Below, one piece after another: positions 1 to 8,486 of a stretch of DNA of 64,000 nt; the stretch's first letter is position 1, and every line of letters starts with the position of its first letter. Below the pieces are notes generated by a model, which saw only the letters and a list, made by a program, of their open reading frames with translations, was not told where the DNA came from and did no database searches. This stretch comes from Erythrobacter sanguineus (lineage in GTDB: Bacteria; Pseudomonadota; Alphaproteobacteria; Sphingomonadales; Sphingomonadaceae): NCBI RefSeq assembly GCF_900143235.1, contig NZ_FRDF01000005.1, positions 161,309 through 225,308 of the forward strand, read 5' to 3'. A program made the position numbers and the translations under genes.

Positions 1-290
1 GCGAAGCCTTCAACGTGCTCCGCCTCACGCGTGAAATTGGCGAGCGGGATGAACAGCGGGAAATAGCAGTTCTGTACTCCTGCCGCCTTGATCCGGTCAT
101 CCATCAAGCGCTGGATGCGTTCCCAGATGCCGTAGCCCCACGGCTTTATCACCATGCAGCCGCGCACACCTGATTCTTCTGCGAGATCGGCGGCGTTGAT
201 GACTTCCTGATACCACTTGGCGAAATCATCGGAGCGCTTCACCGAGAGGGCGTGGCGGATCTGGGACACGAAAACAGCTTCCTCAATCAT
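1..290 (-). CDS. proS: Prolyl-tRNA synthetase, N-terminal part (cut by window edge)
   Basis: This is the first ~96 residues of a class II prolyl-tRNA synthetase, which charges tRNA-Pro with proline in the cytoplasm. The frame runs off the left edge. Visible motifs are RGCMVIKPWGYGIWE (motif 1 region), a YFPLFIP block and AEHVEGF. These fit the short archaeal/eukaryote-like ProRS class found in many alphaproteobacteria. The ATG at 290 gives a start (MIEEAVFVSQIRHALSV) that agrees with the family. phaR ends 42 bp upstream on the same strand. Confidence 0.9.
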   Translation of the reverse strand, partial: MIEEAVFVSQIRHALSVKRSDDFAKWYQEVINAADLAEESGVRGCMVIKPWGYGIWERIQRLMDDRIKAAGVQNCYFPLFIPLANFTREAEHVEGF

Positions 291-332
291 TGCATGGGCG
301 CGCGGACAAACCGCAGGCGCGCCCCGATTGCG

Positions 333-908
333 CTATTTGCTCAAGTCGTCCAGCTTCTTTTGCATCGCGGCCATCTGTTCGCGCAACAAGGCGATCTCGT
401 CCCTCGCCTCGGTCACGGGGGCTGCGGGCTTATCCTTGCCCTTGGTCACGCCGGGCATGAAGGCATCGGCGGCAGCGCGCATCATTGCCATGTTGGTTTC
501 ATGGATCGCGGCAAAGGGATTCGCGCTGATCCCCTTTTCAAAGGCGTCGCGGATCTTTGACTGGTTGTCGCGGAAATTGGCCATGCTGGCTTCAAGGTAT
601 GATGGCATCAATGCCTGCATCGAATTGCCATACATGCCGATTAGCTGGCGCAGAAAGCTCACCGGCAGCATTTTCCCGCCATTGGCCTCTTCGTCCATGA
701 TGATCTGGGTCAGGATCGAATGGGTGATGTCATCGCCGGTCTTGGCGTCAAGCACCTGAAATTCGACATTCTCGCGCACCATCCGGGCCAGGTCTTCCAG
801 CGTGATGTAGCTCGATGACGCGGTGTTATAGAGCCGCCGGTTGGCGTATTTCTTGATGATCACCTCATCGCGCGCTTCACCTGATGCCGCTTTCGACCTG
901 CTGACCAT
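333..908 (-). CDS. phaR: Polyhydroxyalkanoate synthesis repressor PhaR
   Basis: This is a 191-residue DNA-binding regulator of the PhaR family, which controls phasin and PHA synthesis genes in response to polymer granules. The N-terminal DNA-binding domain is clear (IIKKYANRRLYNT, then SSYITLEDLARMV). The PHA accumulation regulator region follows (ILTQIIMDEEANGGKMLP, FLRQLIGMYG). The C-terminus (residues ~165-190) is a short coiled coil rich in R, E, Q and K. The ATG at 908 is chosen over an upstream alternative at 953 because AGGAAA lies 7 nt before it. No phaC or phasin gene is in the window. Confidence 0.92.
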   Translation of the reverse strand: MVSRSKAASGEARDEVIIKKYANRRLYNTASSSYITLEDLARMVRENVEFQVLDAKTGDDITHSILTQIIMDEEANGGKMLPVSFLRQLIGMYGNSMQALMPSYLEASMANFRDNQSKIRDAFEKGISANPFAAIHETNMAMMRAAADAFMPGVTKGKDKPAAPVTEARDEIALLREQMAAMQKKLDDLSK

Positions 909-986
909 GTTGGTTTCCTGTAAGTTGACCCTGCAACGCCTTAGCACCTGCACAAGCTGCAGCGCAATATCGCGCCCACGATTGCT

Positions 987-2048
987 TTATCCTCGGCGCA
1001 GGCGCTGCCCGAGGGTCGTCAGCAATTCATATTGCGACAGAATATTTTGCTGCGCACAATCAGTAATGTCCGTGGAACCAATATCCCAGGGCACCCCAAG
1101 CCAGTCTCCGGCGGCAAGTTCCGGCGCGGAGGCAAGATCGACCACCACCATGTCCATCGACACCTTGCCGAGGATCGGCAGCCGGCGCCCGCAATGGTGC
1201 AAGGCGTTGCCGGGCCCGCGCAGGCGCAGGAAGCCGTCGGCATAGCCGATCGAGACCGTGCCGACCCGCATCGCGCGATCGGCGGTGAAGCCCGCGTTGT
1301 AGCCCACGCTCTCGCCCGCTGTAATGCTGCGGCACTGGAGCAGCGCGGCCTCGACCGCGATGACCGGGCGGATCAGCCCGGCAAGTTCTGCCCGCGGCAC
1401 GCCGCCATACAGCGCAAGGCCGGGCCGGGTAAGATCGAAGGCGTAATCACGGCCAAGCGCGATCCCTGCGCTATTGGCAAGGCTGGCGCGGCGATGGGCA
1501 ATCTTGGCCGTGACCGCGACAAAGGCCCTGCGCTGGCGATCATTCATCGGACTGTCCTCGTCCGCGCTGGCGAGGTGGCTCATCAGGATGTCGACATCAA
1601 GCGCGGCGATGCGCGGATCGCTGGCCTCTGCCGGGGCAATGCCCAGCCGGTTGATGCCGGTATCGATCATCAGGTGGCACGCCCCGCCGCCCGATGCATT
1701 CCACAGCGCGGCCTGCTGCAACGAATTGATCACCGGCACGGCGCCGATGGCGCGGGCATAGGCGCAATCAGCATCGGTCAATGGGCCATGCAGCACCGCG
1801 ATCTGCGCTGGCGGAACATGCCGCGCCACCGCCGCGACTTCGCACCAGTGGGCTACGAAAAAAGCCTCGCAACCCGCATCGCGAAGCACCGGCACGCAGG
1901 TATCGACACCCAATCCATAGCAATCCGCCTTCACCGCCGCGCCCGCCCTGCCCGCAGCCGGTAGGCTGTCCAGCGCGTGCCAGTTGGCAGCAAGTGCTTG
2001 CGCGTCGACCGTCAGCCGCAAGCTGGGCGACGGCATGACGTCAGTCAT
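987..2048 (-). CDS. alr: Alanine racemase
   Basis: This 353-residue PLP enzyme interconverts L- and D-alanine for peptidoglycan. The PLP lysine sits in the N-terminal TIM barrel motif AAVKADCYGLG, with Cys where Ala is usual. The barrel continues with HGPL, MIDTGINRLGI and RPGLALYGG. The C-terminal beta domain carries the catalytic tyrosine region VGYNAGF and VSIGYADGF, followed by GKVSMDMVVVDL. The ATG at 2048 overlaps the stop codon of the upstream MHS transporter by 8 bp, so the two genes are probably translationally coupled. A start further upstream would lie inside the transporter and is not favoured. Confidence 0.95.
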   Translation of the reverse strand: MTDVMPSPSLRLTVDAQALAANWHALDSLPAAGRAGAAVKADCYGLGVDTCVPVLRDAGCEAFFVAHWCEVAAVARHVPPAQIAVLHGPLTDADCAYARAIGAVPVINSLQQAALWNASGGGACHLMIDTGINRLGIAPAEASDPRIAALDVDILMSHLASADEDSPMNDRQRRAFVAVTAKIAHRRASLANSAGIALGRDYAFDLTRPGLALYGGVPRAELAGLIRPVIAVEAALLQCRSITAGESVGYNAGFTADRAMRVGTVSIGYADGFLRLRGPGNALHHCGRRLPILGKVSMDMVVVDLASAPELAAGDWLGVPWDIGSTDITDCAQQNILSQYELLTTLGQRLRRG

Positions 2049-3672
2049 CGGCAAAGTCTTTCGGCGGCCCTCCGGGAATGCCCCACCAAGCCACCACCAG
2101 CCCGAAAGCAACCACGGCCCATGTGTACCACAGGCCCGAATAGATATCCCCGGTGCTGGCCACGATCACCCCGGCAATCAACGGCAGGAACCCGCCGAGA
2201 TAGCCCGCGCCGATATGATAGGGGATCGACATCGAGGAATAGCGGATGCGCGGCGGGAACATTTCCGACAACAGGGCCGCAACCGAACCATAGGTCAACG
2301 CCGAAAGCATCCCCAGCGCCAGCAGGATGCCGACAATGCCGATGATGTTGGCCATATCCGGCTGCTGTTTGGAAAAATCGAAGCCATATTGCCCCAGCGC
2401 GGCATGAATGCCCGCACGCCGCGCGGCGCTGTCGCTGAACCATGCCGGATCAATCGCAACTGGCTGTCCGCCCGCCATCAGCGCCAGCCTGTCGCCCTGC
2501 GTCAGCGTATAAGGCACGCCCGACGCAGTCAGCGTTTCCAGCACCTTGCCGCAATCGGTCTGCTCGCGCTTGAACAGTTCGGCAAAGGGATCGGTCACGC
2601 ATTCCGGGCCGCTGATGGTTATCGGCGTTTGTTCAGCCGCTTTCGCAAGCCCCGGATTGGCCAGACTGCCCATCATCCAGAACAGCGGGAACAGCAATGC
2701 CAGCGTCAGCGCTGCGCCAATGATGATCGGCTTCTTGCGCCCCACCCTGTCAGACCATTTGCCAACGATCAGATAGAAGCTCATCGCGATGATGCCGGAA
2801 ATCAGCAGGACAATCTCGACCGTCTGATCATCGACATGCATCGGCCCGCGCAGGAAGCTCATCCCCGAAAAGAACGCAGTGTACCAGATTGTCGTCAGGA
2901 TGCCGGTAACCCCGAACAGCGCGACGAAGATGCGCTTGCCATTGCCGGGATAGGTAAAGCTTTCAATGAAGGGATTGCCCGATGTCTCACCCGCTTCCTT
3001 CATCGCCTGGAACACCGGGCTTTCCGACAGTTTCAACCGCATCCACAGCGAAATGATCAGCAGCACGATCGACAGCAGGAACGGCACGCGCCAGCCCCAC
3101 GCGGCAAATGCGTCTGCCGGGATCAGGAAACGGCAGGCCAGCACCACGATGATCGACAGCACAAACCCGCCCGCGACGCTGGCCTGAATGAAGCTGGTGT
3201 AGAAGCCGCGCTTTTCCGGAGGGGCGTGTTCCGCAACATAAATCGCCGCCCCGCCATATTCGCCGCCCAGTGCAAGGCCCTGTATCACCCGCAGCAATAT
3301 GACGATCACCGGCGCGGCCATGCCGATCGTGTCGACGGTGGGGATCAGGCCCACCCCGGCGGTGGCAATGCCCATCAGCGTTACCGTGACAAGAAAGGTA
3401 TACTTGCGCCCCAGCCTGTCGCCCAAAAAGCCGAACAGGATCGCTCCCAGCGGCCGGAACGCGAAGCCTACCGCGAAGGTGGACCACACCAGCAACAGGC
3501 CCAGCGTTTCGTTATCCGTGGCGTAGAACGCATCTTTCAGGATGTAGGCGAGCGTGCCGTAGATGAAGAAATCATACCATTCGAAAATGGTCCCGGCGCT
3601 GGACGCGCCGATGACCAGACGGATTTCATTCTCGCTCGGCTCGCGGTCCGCAAGCGCCTGCGCTTCAGCCAT
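2041..3672 (-). CDS. MHS-family MFS transporter with a large TM9-TM10 insert
   Basis: This is a 543-residue major facilitator of the metabolite:H+ symporter (ProP/KgtP-like) branch in the inner membrane. Family marks are GTIFEWYDFFIYG in TM1, RPLGAILFGFLGDRLGRK in loop 2-3, and ALGGEYGGAAIYVAEH. About 95 residues (roughly 340-435) between TM9 and TM10 form a soluble segment with two cysteines. By standard MFS topology this segment faces the periplasm, and most MHS proteins have a short loop there. The substrate cannot be read from sequence. The gene overlaps alr by 8 bp, so it is likely the first gene of an MFS-alr unit. Confidence 0.88.
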   Translation of the reverse strand: MAEAQALADREPSENEIRLVIGASSAGTIFEWYDFFIYGTLAYILKDAFYATDNETLGLLLVWSTFAVGFAFRPLGAILFGFLGDRLGRKYTFLVTVTLMGIATAGVGLIPTVDTIGMAAPVIVILLRVIQGLALGGEYGGAAIYVAEHAPPEKRGFYTSFIQASVAGGFVLSIIVVLACRFLIPADAFAAWGWRVPFLLSIVLLIISLWMRLKLSESPVFQAMKEAGETSGNPFIESFTYPGNGKRIFVALFGVTGILTTIWYTAFFSGMSFLRGPMHVDDQTVEIVLLISGIIAMSFYLIVGKWSDRVGRKKPIIIGAALTLALLFPLFWMMGSLANPGLAKAAEQTPITISGPECVTDPFAELFKREQTDCGKVLETLTASGVPYTLTQGDRLALMAGGQPVAIDPAWFSDSAARRAGIHAALGQYGFDFSKQQPDMANIIGIVGILLALGMLSALTYGSVAALLSEMFPPRIRYSSMSIPYHIGAGYLGGFLPLIAGVIVASTGDIYSGLWYTWAVVAFGLVVAWWGIPGGPPKDFADD

Positions 3673-3724
3673 GTTGCTCTATCCCCTTGTGCGCGGCCGC
3701 GCTGGCGGCATCTTCGCCCAACCC

Positions 3725-4165
3725 CTAGCCCGCGTCGGCGCGGCTTGAAAGCGCCTTGGTGGCGGCCTTCCACGGCAACAGCAGGGCACCGTGCCGGCCG
3801 GGATGATCGCGCGCCGGCGCCAGCAGGTTAAGATCGGGCCAGTCAGGCAGTGCGGATGTTCCTGCCAGCCATGCCTCGATCCCACTCAGGGTCGCGGCGA
3901 TGGCGCCCGCGTTCCGGTCTGCTGCCCCTTGCGCAAGCAGCGCTGCCGAAGCCTGTCCGATCGCGCAGGCCCTGACCTGCATTCCGATCCGGGCGATACC
4001 CCCATCCCCGGCGATATCCAGCCCCAGCACGATCTCGCTCCCACAGGTGCGCGAACGGGCCTCTGCCCGCAAGGCAAGGCGATCATCGAGCGGATAGGCC
4101 GCCAGTGCCACGGCTTGTGCCAGCAGTTTGGGCGAATAGAGTTTGGGCGGACGCGGCACGGCCAT
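3725..4165 (-). CDS. IscU/NifU-like Fe-S cluster scaffold protein (degenerate)
   Basis: This 146-residue protein is related to the IscU/NifU N-terminal scaffold fold. Two cysteines occur in family contexts, SRTCGSEIVL and VRACAIGQASAALL. The third scaffold cysteine near the C-terminus is absent; the matching segment reads GRHGALLLPW. Homologues in related genomes are usually called iron-sulfur cluster assembly scaffold proteins. Without the third ligand it may bind a cluster differently or have another role. It lies 6 bp downstream of cvpA, so the two are probably co-transcribed. No other isc or suf genes are nearby. Confidence 0.72.
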   Translation of the reverse strand: MAVPRPPKLYSPKLLAQAVALAAYPLDDRLALRAEARSRTCGSEIVLGLDIAGDGGIARIGMQVRACAIGQASAALLAQGAADRNAGAIAATLSGIEAWLAGTSALPDWPDLNLLAPARDHPGRHGALLLPWKAATKALSSRADAG

Positions 4166-4171
4166 GGCCTG

Positions 4172-4717
4172 TCAGCCGGCGGCTTTGGCGGCCGCGGCTT
4201 CCTGCTTTTCGGATTCGCGGCGTAGCCGGTCGCGGCGGACGGAAATCATCGGGATCAGCTGGCGCGAGAAGCTGTCGGCGGCAGGATAGGTGCGGGCCGT
4301 GGTAATCCAGGTCGGCCCGCCCTTGTAACCCCACGAATCGTCGAACCCGAGCACCAGCACGGAAAAGGCGAACACCGCAATCAGCGCGCCCTTAATGGCG
4401 CCGAAACCAAAGCCGAGCACGCGATCAATCGGCCCGAGGATCGCGCCTTCGGATGCTTCGCTGAAATTGCCCGCAATGACCTTCATCGCCGCATAGGGGA
4501 TCAGCAGCAGAAGGACGAAGGCAAAGACCGGCGTCACCGCATCGGACCGGTAGAAGTCGCTCAACGCAGGCGTCAGCCGGGGGTGCAGGTAATGCACTGC
4601 AAAGGCTGCAAATATCCACGCCGCCAGCGACAGGACTTCCTGCACAAGTCCGCGCATGAAGCCGCCGATTGCGGCGATGGTAACGATGATGAGGATGAGG
4701 ATGTCGAGCCCGGCCAT
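4172..4717 (-). CDS. cvpA: CvpA-family inner-membrane protein
   Basis: This is a 181-residue membrane protein of the CvpA (colicin V production) family. Four hydrophobic helices are visible: an N-terminal one (DILILIIVTIAAIGGF), AAWIFAAFAVHYL, VFAFVLLLLIPYA and ALIAVFAFSVLVLG. They are followed by a charged, Ala/Lys-rich cytoplasmic tail (residues ~150-181). The motif GFMRGLVQEVLSLAAW between helices 1 and 2 is typical. Its role is thought to be envelope-related but is poorly defined. It sits 12 bp downstream of radA in a probable radA-cvpA-IscU-like unit. In many alphaproteobacteria cvpA lies next to radA. Confidence 0.9.
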   Translation of the reverse strand: MAGLDILILIIVTIAAIGGFMRGLVQEVLSLAAWIFAAFAVHYLHPRLTPALSDFYRSDAVTPVFAFVLLLLIPYAAMKVIAGNFSEASEGAILGPIDRVLGFGFGAIKGALIAVFAFSVLVLGFDDSWGYKGGPTWITTARTYPAADSFSRQLIPMISVRRDRLRRESEKQEAAAAKAAG

Positions 4718-4729
4718 AAGGTCGAGGGT

Positions 4730-6097
4730 CTATGCGCTGCCCATCACCTGGTCAACGAGGTTCGCAAGCGCGGCAAGCCCGCGATATCCGTTTCCGGAAT
4801 CGCCGCCCGCTCCGCCGGTCGGGCCATATGAACGGGTAAAGCCGAGCTTGGCCGCCTCGCGCAGGCGCAGCGGGGCATGCGCAACCGGGCGAATCTCGCC
4901 CGCCAGCGACACCTCGCCAAACCACGCCGCCTTGTCGGGCAGCGGTTTGTCCGCCAGCGCCGATACCAGCGCGGCGGCCACCGCCAGATCGGCTGCCGGA
5001 TCGGTCAGCCGGTAACCGCCTGCAATGTTGAGATAGACCTCGGCCGAGGAGAAATTGAGCCCGCAGCGCGATTCGAGCACCGCCAGCAGCATGGCGAGCC
5101 GGCCATTGTCCCAGCCCACCACCGCGCGGCGCGGGGTCGCGCCCGATTGCAGCCGCACGATCAGCGCCTGAATTTCGACCAGCACCGGCCGCGTGCCTTC
5201 CAGCGCGGGGAACACCGCGCTGCCCGCCAGCGGTGTCTCGCGCCCCGACAGGAACAGCAAGGAGGGATTGGCAACCTCCTCCAACCCTTCAGCCGCCATC
5301 GCGAACACGCCGATTTCATCGACCGCGCCAAACCGGTTCTTGAGCGCGCGCAGGATGCGGTACTGGTGGCTGCGCTCGCCCTCGAAACTCATGACCACAT
5401 CGACCATGTGTTCCAGCACGCGCGGCCCGGCAATGCTGCCATCCTTGGTGACATGGCCCACCAGCACCACCGCGCAGCCGGTTTCCTTGGCGTAACGGAT
5501 CAGTTCCAGCGCGCAGCCGCGCACCTGCGAAACCGTGCCGGGCGCACCTTCGATCGTGTCGGAATGCATTGTCTGGATCGAATCGATCACCAGCAGCGCA
5601 GGCGGCGTTCCCTGCCCCAGCGTTGTCAGGATATCGCGCACCGAAGTTTCCGAAGCGAGCCGGATCGGCGCATCGGCCACCCCCATGCGGGCGGCGCGCA
5701 GCCGCACCTGCCCGGCGGCCTCTTCTCCGCTGACATAGACCACATCATTGCCGCCGCGCGCGATGGTCGCTGCGGTCTGGAGCAGCAGGGTCGATTTGCC
5801 GATCCCCGGATCACCACCCATCAGCACCGCCGAACCCGGCACCAGCCCGCCGCCCAGCGCGCGGTCAAACTCAGCAAGCCCGGTCGACTTCCTGACCGGC
5901 AGCTGCGTGGGAGCATTGAGCGGCTCGAAAGCGACTGCACGCCCCCCGCGCGACAGATCATGCTTTTGCGAGAACACCGTCGCCGGTACATCCTCGACCA
6001 GCGTGTTCCACTCACCACAATCGGCGCATTGCCCCTGCCAGCGCGGTGATACCGAACCACAGGCCTGACACACATAACGGCGTTTCGTCTTTGCCAT
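4730..6097 (-). CDS. radA: DNA repair protein RadA
   Basis: This 455-residue RecA-like ATPase promotes branch migration and processing of recombination intermediates. The domains in order are an N-terminal zinc finger (CQACG then CADCGEW), a RecA core with Walker A GGDPGIGKST and Walker B LLVIDSIQT, the RadA-specific KNRFG motif (RALKNRFGAVDEIG), and a C-terminal Lon-protease-like domain (VYLNIAGGYRLTDPAADLAVAAAL). The start ATG at 6097 precedes the zinc finger by the usual distance. A GAAC-N7-GAAC box lies 19-33 bp upstream with a TATTAT-like -10 beside it, which suggests LexA control. Confidence 0.96.
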   Translation of the reverse strand: MAKTKRRYVCQACGSVSPRWQGQCADCGEWNTLVEDVPATVFSQKHDLSRGGRAVAFEPLNAPTQLPVRKSTGLAEFDRALGGGLVPGSAVLMGGDPGIGKSTLLLQTAATIARGGNDVVYVSGEEAAGQVRLRAARMGVADAPIRLASETSVRDILTTLGQGTPPALLVIDSIQTMHSDTIEGAPGTVSQVRGCALELIRYAKETGCAVVLVGHVTKDGSIAGPRVLEHMVDVVMSFEGERSHQYRILRALKNRFGAVDEIGVFAMAAEGLEEVANPSLLFLSGRETPLAGSAVFPALEGTRPVLVEIQALIVRLQSGATPRRAVVGWDNGRLAMLLAVLESRCGLNFSSAEVYLNIAGGYRLTDPAADLAVAAALVSALADKPLPDKAAWFGEVSLAGEIRPVAHAPLRLREAAKLGFTRSYGPTGGAGGDSGNGYRGLAALANLVDQVMGSA

Positions 6098-6115
6098 GCA
6101 ATGCGCCCATAATAG

Positions 6116-6130
6116 GAACAGAATTAGAAC
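6116..6130 (-). promoter_or_regulatory. Candidate LexA (SOS) box upstream of radA
   Basis: The motif is GAAC-AGAATTA-GAAC, a direct repeat with a 7-bp spacer; on the minus strand it reads GTTC-N7-GTTC. That is the LexA operator form described in alphaproteobacteria such as Rhodobacter and Rhizobium. It lies 19 bp from the radA start codon. A TATTAT-like -10 for radA is at 6109-6114, so a bound repressor would block the promoter. The same box is 41 bp before the divergent patatin gene. Confidence 0.6.
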
Positions 6131-6170
6131 GCAATTGCATTGCCGCGATCATCCACGCTAGGAACGCACC

Positions 6171-8486
6171 ATGCGGCATAAAGAACTGCGCCTTGCCCTT
6201 GTCTGCTATGGCGGCGTCAGCCTTGCGGTCTACATGCATGGCATCACCAAGGAAATCTGGCATCTGGCGCGGGCCAGCCGGGGGTTTCATCAGCCCGGCC
6301 CGGTGCCGCTTGACGGGGTGGCAGCAGCCTATCACGAATTTCTGGCAGAAATTGAGCGCGAGGATGGCATCAGGCTGCGGGTCCTGCCCGATATCCTCAC
6401 CGGTGCGAGCGCGGGGGGGATCAATGCGGTGTTCCTCGCCCAGGCAATCCATTCGGGCCATAGCCTCGAACCGCTGACCGACCTGTGGCTGGAAAATGCC
6501 GATGTCAGCCAACTGACCGATCCCGAGGCCGAGCCGATGTGGCGCTATGCCAAGCTGTGGGCGCAGCCGATTGCCGAATGGTTCCTGACCCGTCCGGGCA
6601 ATGTGGTGAGCGAAACCGTCGCCCCCGGAACCCGAACCGAAGTGCGGCACAAGGTTTCGCGCTTCGTGCGCGGGCGCTGGTTCAGCCCGCCCTTTTCGGG
6701 AACCCGCTTTTCGGCGATGCTGCACGAAGCGTTGGAAAAAATGGCCGACGATGGCGACGGCATCACCTTGCTGCCGCCGGGACATCCGATCGACCTTGCC
6801 GTGACAGCCACCGATTTCCGCGGCTATCCGCAGACCTTGCGGCTCAATTCGCCGCCGCAGGTGGACGAGACCGAACATCGCGTGCCGATCGCTTTCCGGG
6901 CGCGGGTGGGAAGCGATCCGCCGCAACCACTGGCCGATCCGCTCGAACTGGTGCTGGCGGCGCGCGCCACCGCAAGCTTTCCCGGTGCCTTCCCGCCCCT
7001 GCGGATCAATGAGATTGATCAGCTTGCCCAGACCGAAGGGCTGGACTGGGCGACGCGCGACACCTTCCTGCGGCGGATCATGCCCGTGCATGTCCGCGAC
7101 GACACAATCGCAGAGGTCGCGCTGATCGATGGTTCGGTGCTGGTCAATGCGCCCTTTGGCGCCGCGCTTGGCGCGCTGCATGGCCGCCCGGCCCAGCGCG
7201 AGGTTGACCGCCGCTTCGTCTATATTGATCCGCGCCCCGATACCCGCGGGTTGCTGCCGTCCGACCCGCCCGACAATATCGGGTTTTTCGGCGCGATCTT
7301 CGGTTCGCTGTCCACGATCCCGCGCGAACAGCCAATCCGCGACGATCTGGAACGCATCGAGCAGCAATCGCGCGATGCTTCGCGTTTGAAGCGCATCGTG
7401 ATGGATCTGGAGCCCGATATTGATCACGCGGTGGAAAAGCTGTTTGGCTACACCTTCCTGCTCGACCGCCCGACCCCCAAACGGCTGGCAAGCTGGCGAG
7501 CCAAGGCGCAGCAGGCCGCGGCCGAAGGGGTGGGCTATGCCTTTGGTGCCTATGCCCTTGCCAAGTTCGATGCCATCCTCAGCCAGCTTGCGCGCCTGAC
7601 CTTGCGCGCCGCGGGTGACGGGCGGGCTGATCCGACCGCTATTGCCATGGCGCTGCGGGGCGAGCTTGCGGCACGCGGGCTGGAACGACTGACCGAAAGG
7701 GGCGGCGGGGCCACCCCTGCCGCAATCGGATTTTTCCGCACGCATGACACCGGGTTTCGCATTCGCCGCCTGCAGATGCTGGCGCGCAAGCTATCGCGCG
7801 ACTGGGAGCTTGATCCCGACATCTCCGATGATGCGCTGGATCGCGCGCGCGACCGATTATACGGCATCCTTGCGCTTTATTACCGCGCCGATGAAGGCCT
7901 ATTGCAGTCCGAACGTTTCGCTGTGCTGGCCGAAAGGGCGCTGGAGGCGCCCGGTTCGGTGATCGATTTCCTCGCCACCGAACGCCTGCTGCCAACCACC
8001 GACCTTGCGGCCGAGGAACTGCTGATCGACGCGCTTGAGGACATGCCGAAAAACCTCAAGCGGCGGATGCTGCTGACCTATCTCGGCTTTCCGTTCTATG
8101 ATGTGGCCACCCTGCCGCTGAGCCGGCGCGAGGGGCAGGATGAATTCAATCCGGTCAAGATCGACCGCATATCCCCCGATGATGCGCGCTCGATCCGTGA
8201 AGGCGGAACCATGGCGACGCTGCGCGGGATCGAATTCTACAATTTCGGCGCCTTCTTCAGCCGCGATTACCGCGAGAATGATTACCTGTGGGGACGGCTG
8301 CACGGGGCTGAGCGGATGATCGATCTGGTCGCCTCCACCGTGGGCGGAAGCATCCCCAAAGCCCGCATCCGGAACGCCAAGCGCGCCGCGTTTCTTGCCG
8401 TGCTGGAGGAGGAGGAGATCACCGGAAGATGTCAGCGCGGGCTGATCGAACAGATCCGCCTCGAAGTGGGTGAGCGGATGGGTTAG
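6171..8486 (+). CDS. Patatin-like phospholipase with C-terminal DUF3376-type region
   Basis: This 771-residue protein has an N-terminal patatin fold that is expected to hydrolyse acyl esters with a Ser-Asp dyad. The nucleophile elbow is GASAGG (residues ~82-87), the catalytic Asp is in the DGS motif of VALIDGSVLVNAPFG, and LALVCYGGVSLAVYMHG is the oxyanion-loop region. The long remainder matches the bacterial patatin-related proteins carrying DUF3376. No signal peptide is visible, so it is probably cytoplasmic or peripheral. The stop codon interleaves with that of the convergent DUF6445-like gene. It shares its upstream region, including the LexA-type box, with radA. Confidence 0.85.
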   Translation: MRHKELRLALVCYGGVSLAVYMHGITKEIWHLARASRGFHQPGPVPLDGVAAAYHEFLAEIEREDGIRLRVLPDILTGASAGGINAVFLAQAIHSGHSLEPLTDLWLENADVSQLTDPEAEPMWRYAKLWAQPIAEWFLTRPGNVVSETVAPGTRTEVRHKVSRFVRGRWFSPPFSGTRFSAMLHEALEKMADDGDGITLLPPGHPIDLAVTATDFRGYPQTLRLNSPPQVDETEHRVPIAFRARVGSDPPQPLADPLELVLAARATASFPGAFPPLRINEIDQLAQTEGLDWATRDTFLRRIMPVHVRDDTIAEVALIDGSVLVNAPFGAALGALHGRPAQREVDRRFVYIDPRPDTRGLLPSDPPDNIGFFGAIFGSLSTIPREQPIRDDLERIEQQSRDASRLKRIVMDLEPDIDHAVEKLFGYTFLLDRPTPKRLASWRAKAQQAAAEGVGYAFGAYALAKFDAILSQLARLTLRAAGDGRADPTAIAMALRGELAARGLERLTERGGGATPAAIGFFRTHDTGFRIRRLQMLARKLSRDWELDPDISDDALDRARDRLYGILALYYRADEGLLQSERFAVLAERALEAPGSVIDFLATERLLPTTDLAAEELLIDALEDMPKNLKRRMLLTYLGFPFYDVATLPLSRREGQDEFNPVKIDRISPDDARSIREGGTMATLRGIEFYNFGAFFSRDYRENDYLWGRLHGAERMIDLVASTVGGSIPKARIRNAKRAAFLAVLEEEEITGRCQRGLIEQIRLEVGERMG

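Noticed and set aside
1984..3831. 615-residue plus-strand frame opposite the MHS transporter
   Set aside because: Low-complexity R/H/Q-rich translation typical of antisense frames in GC-rich DNA.
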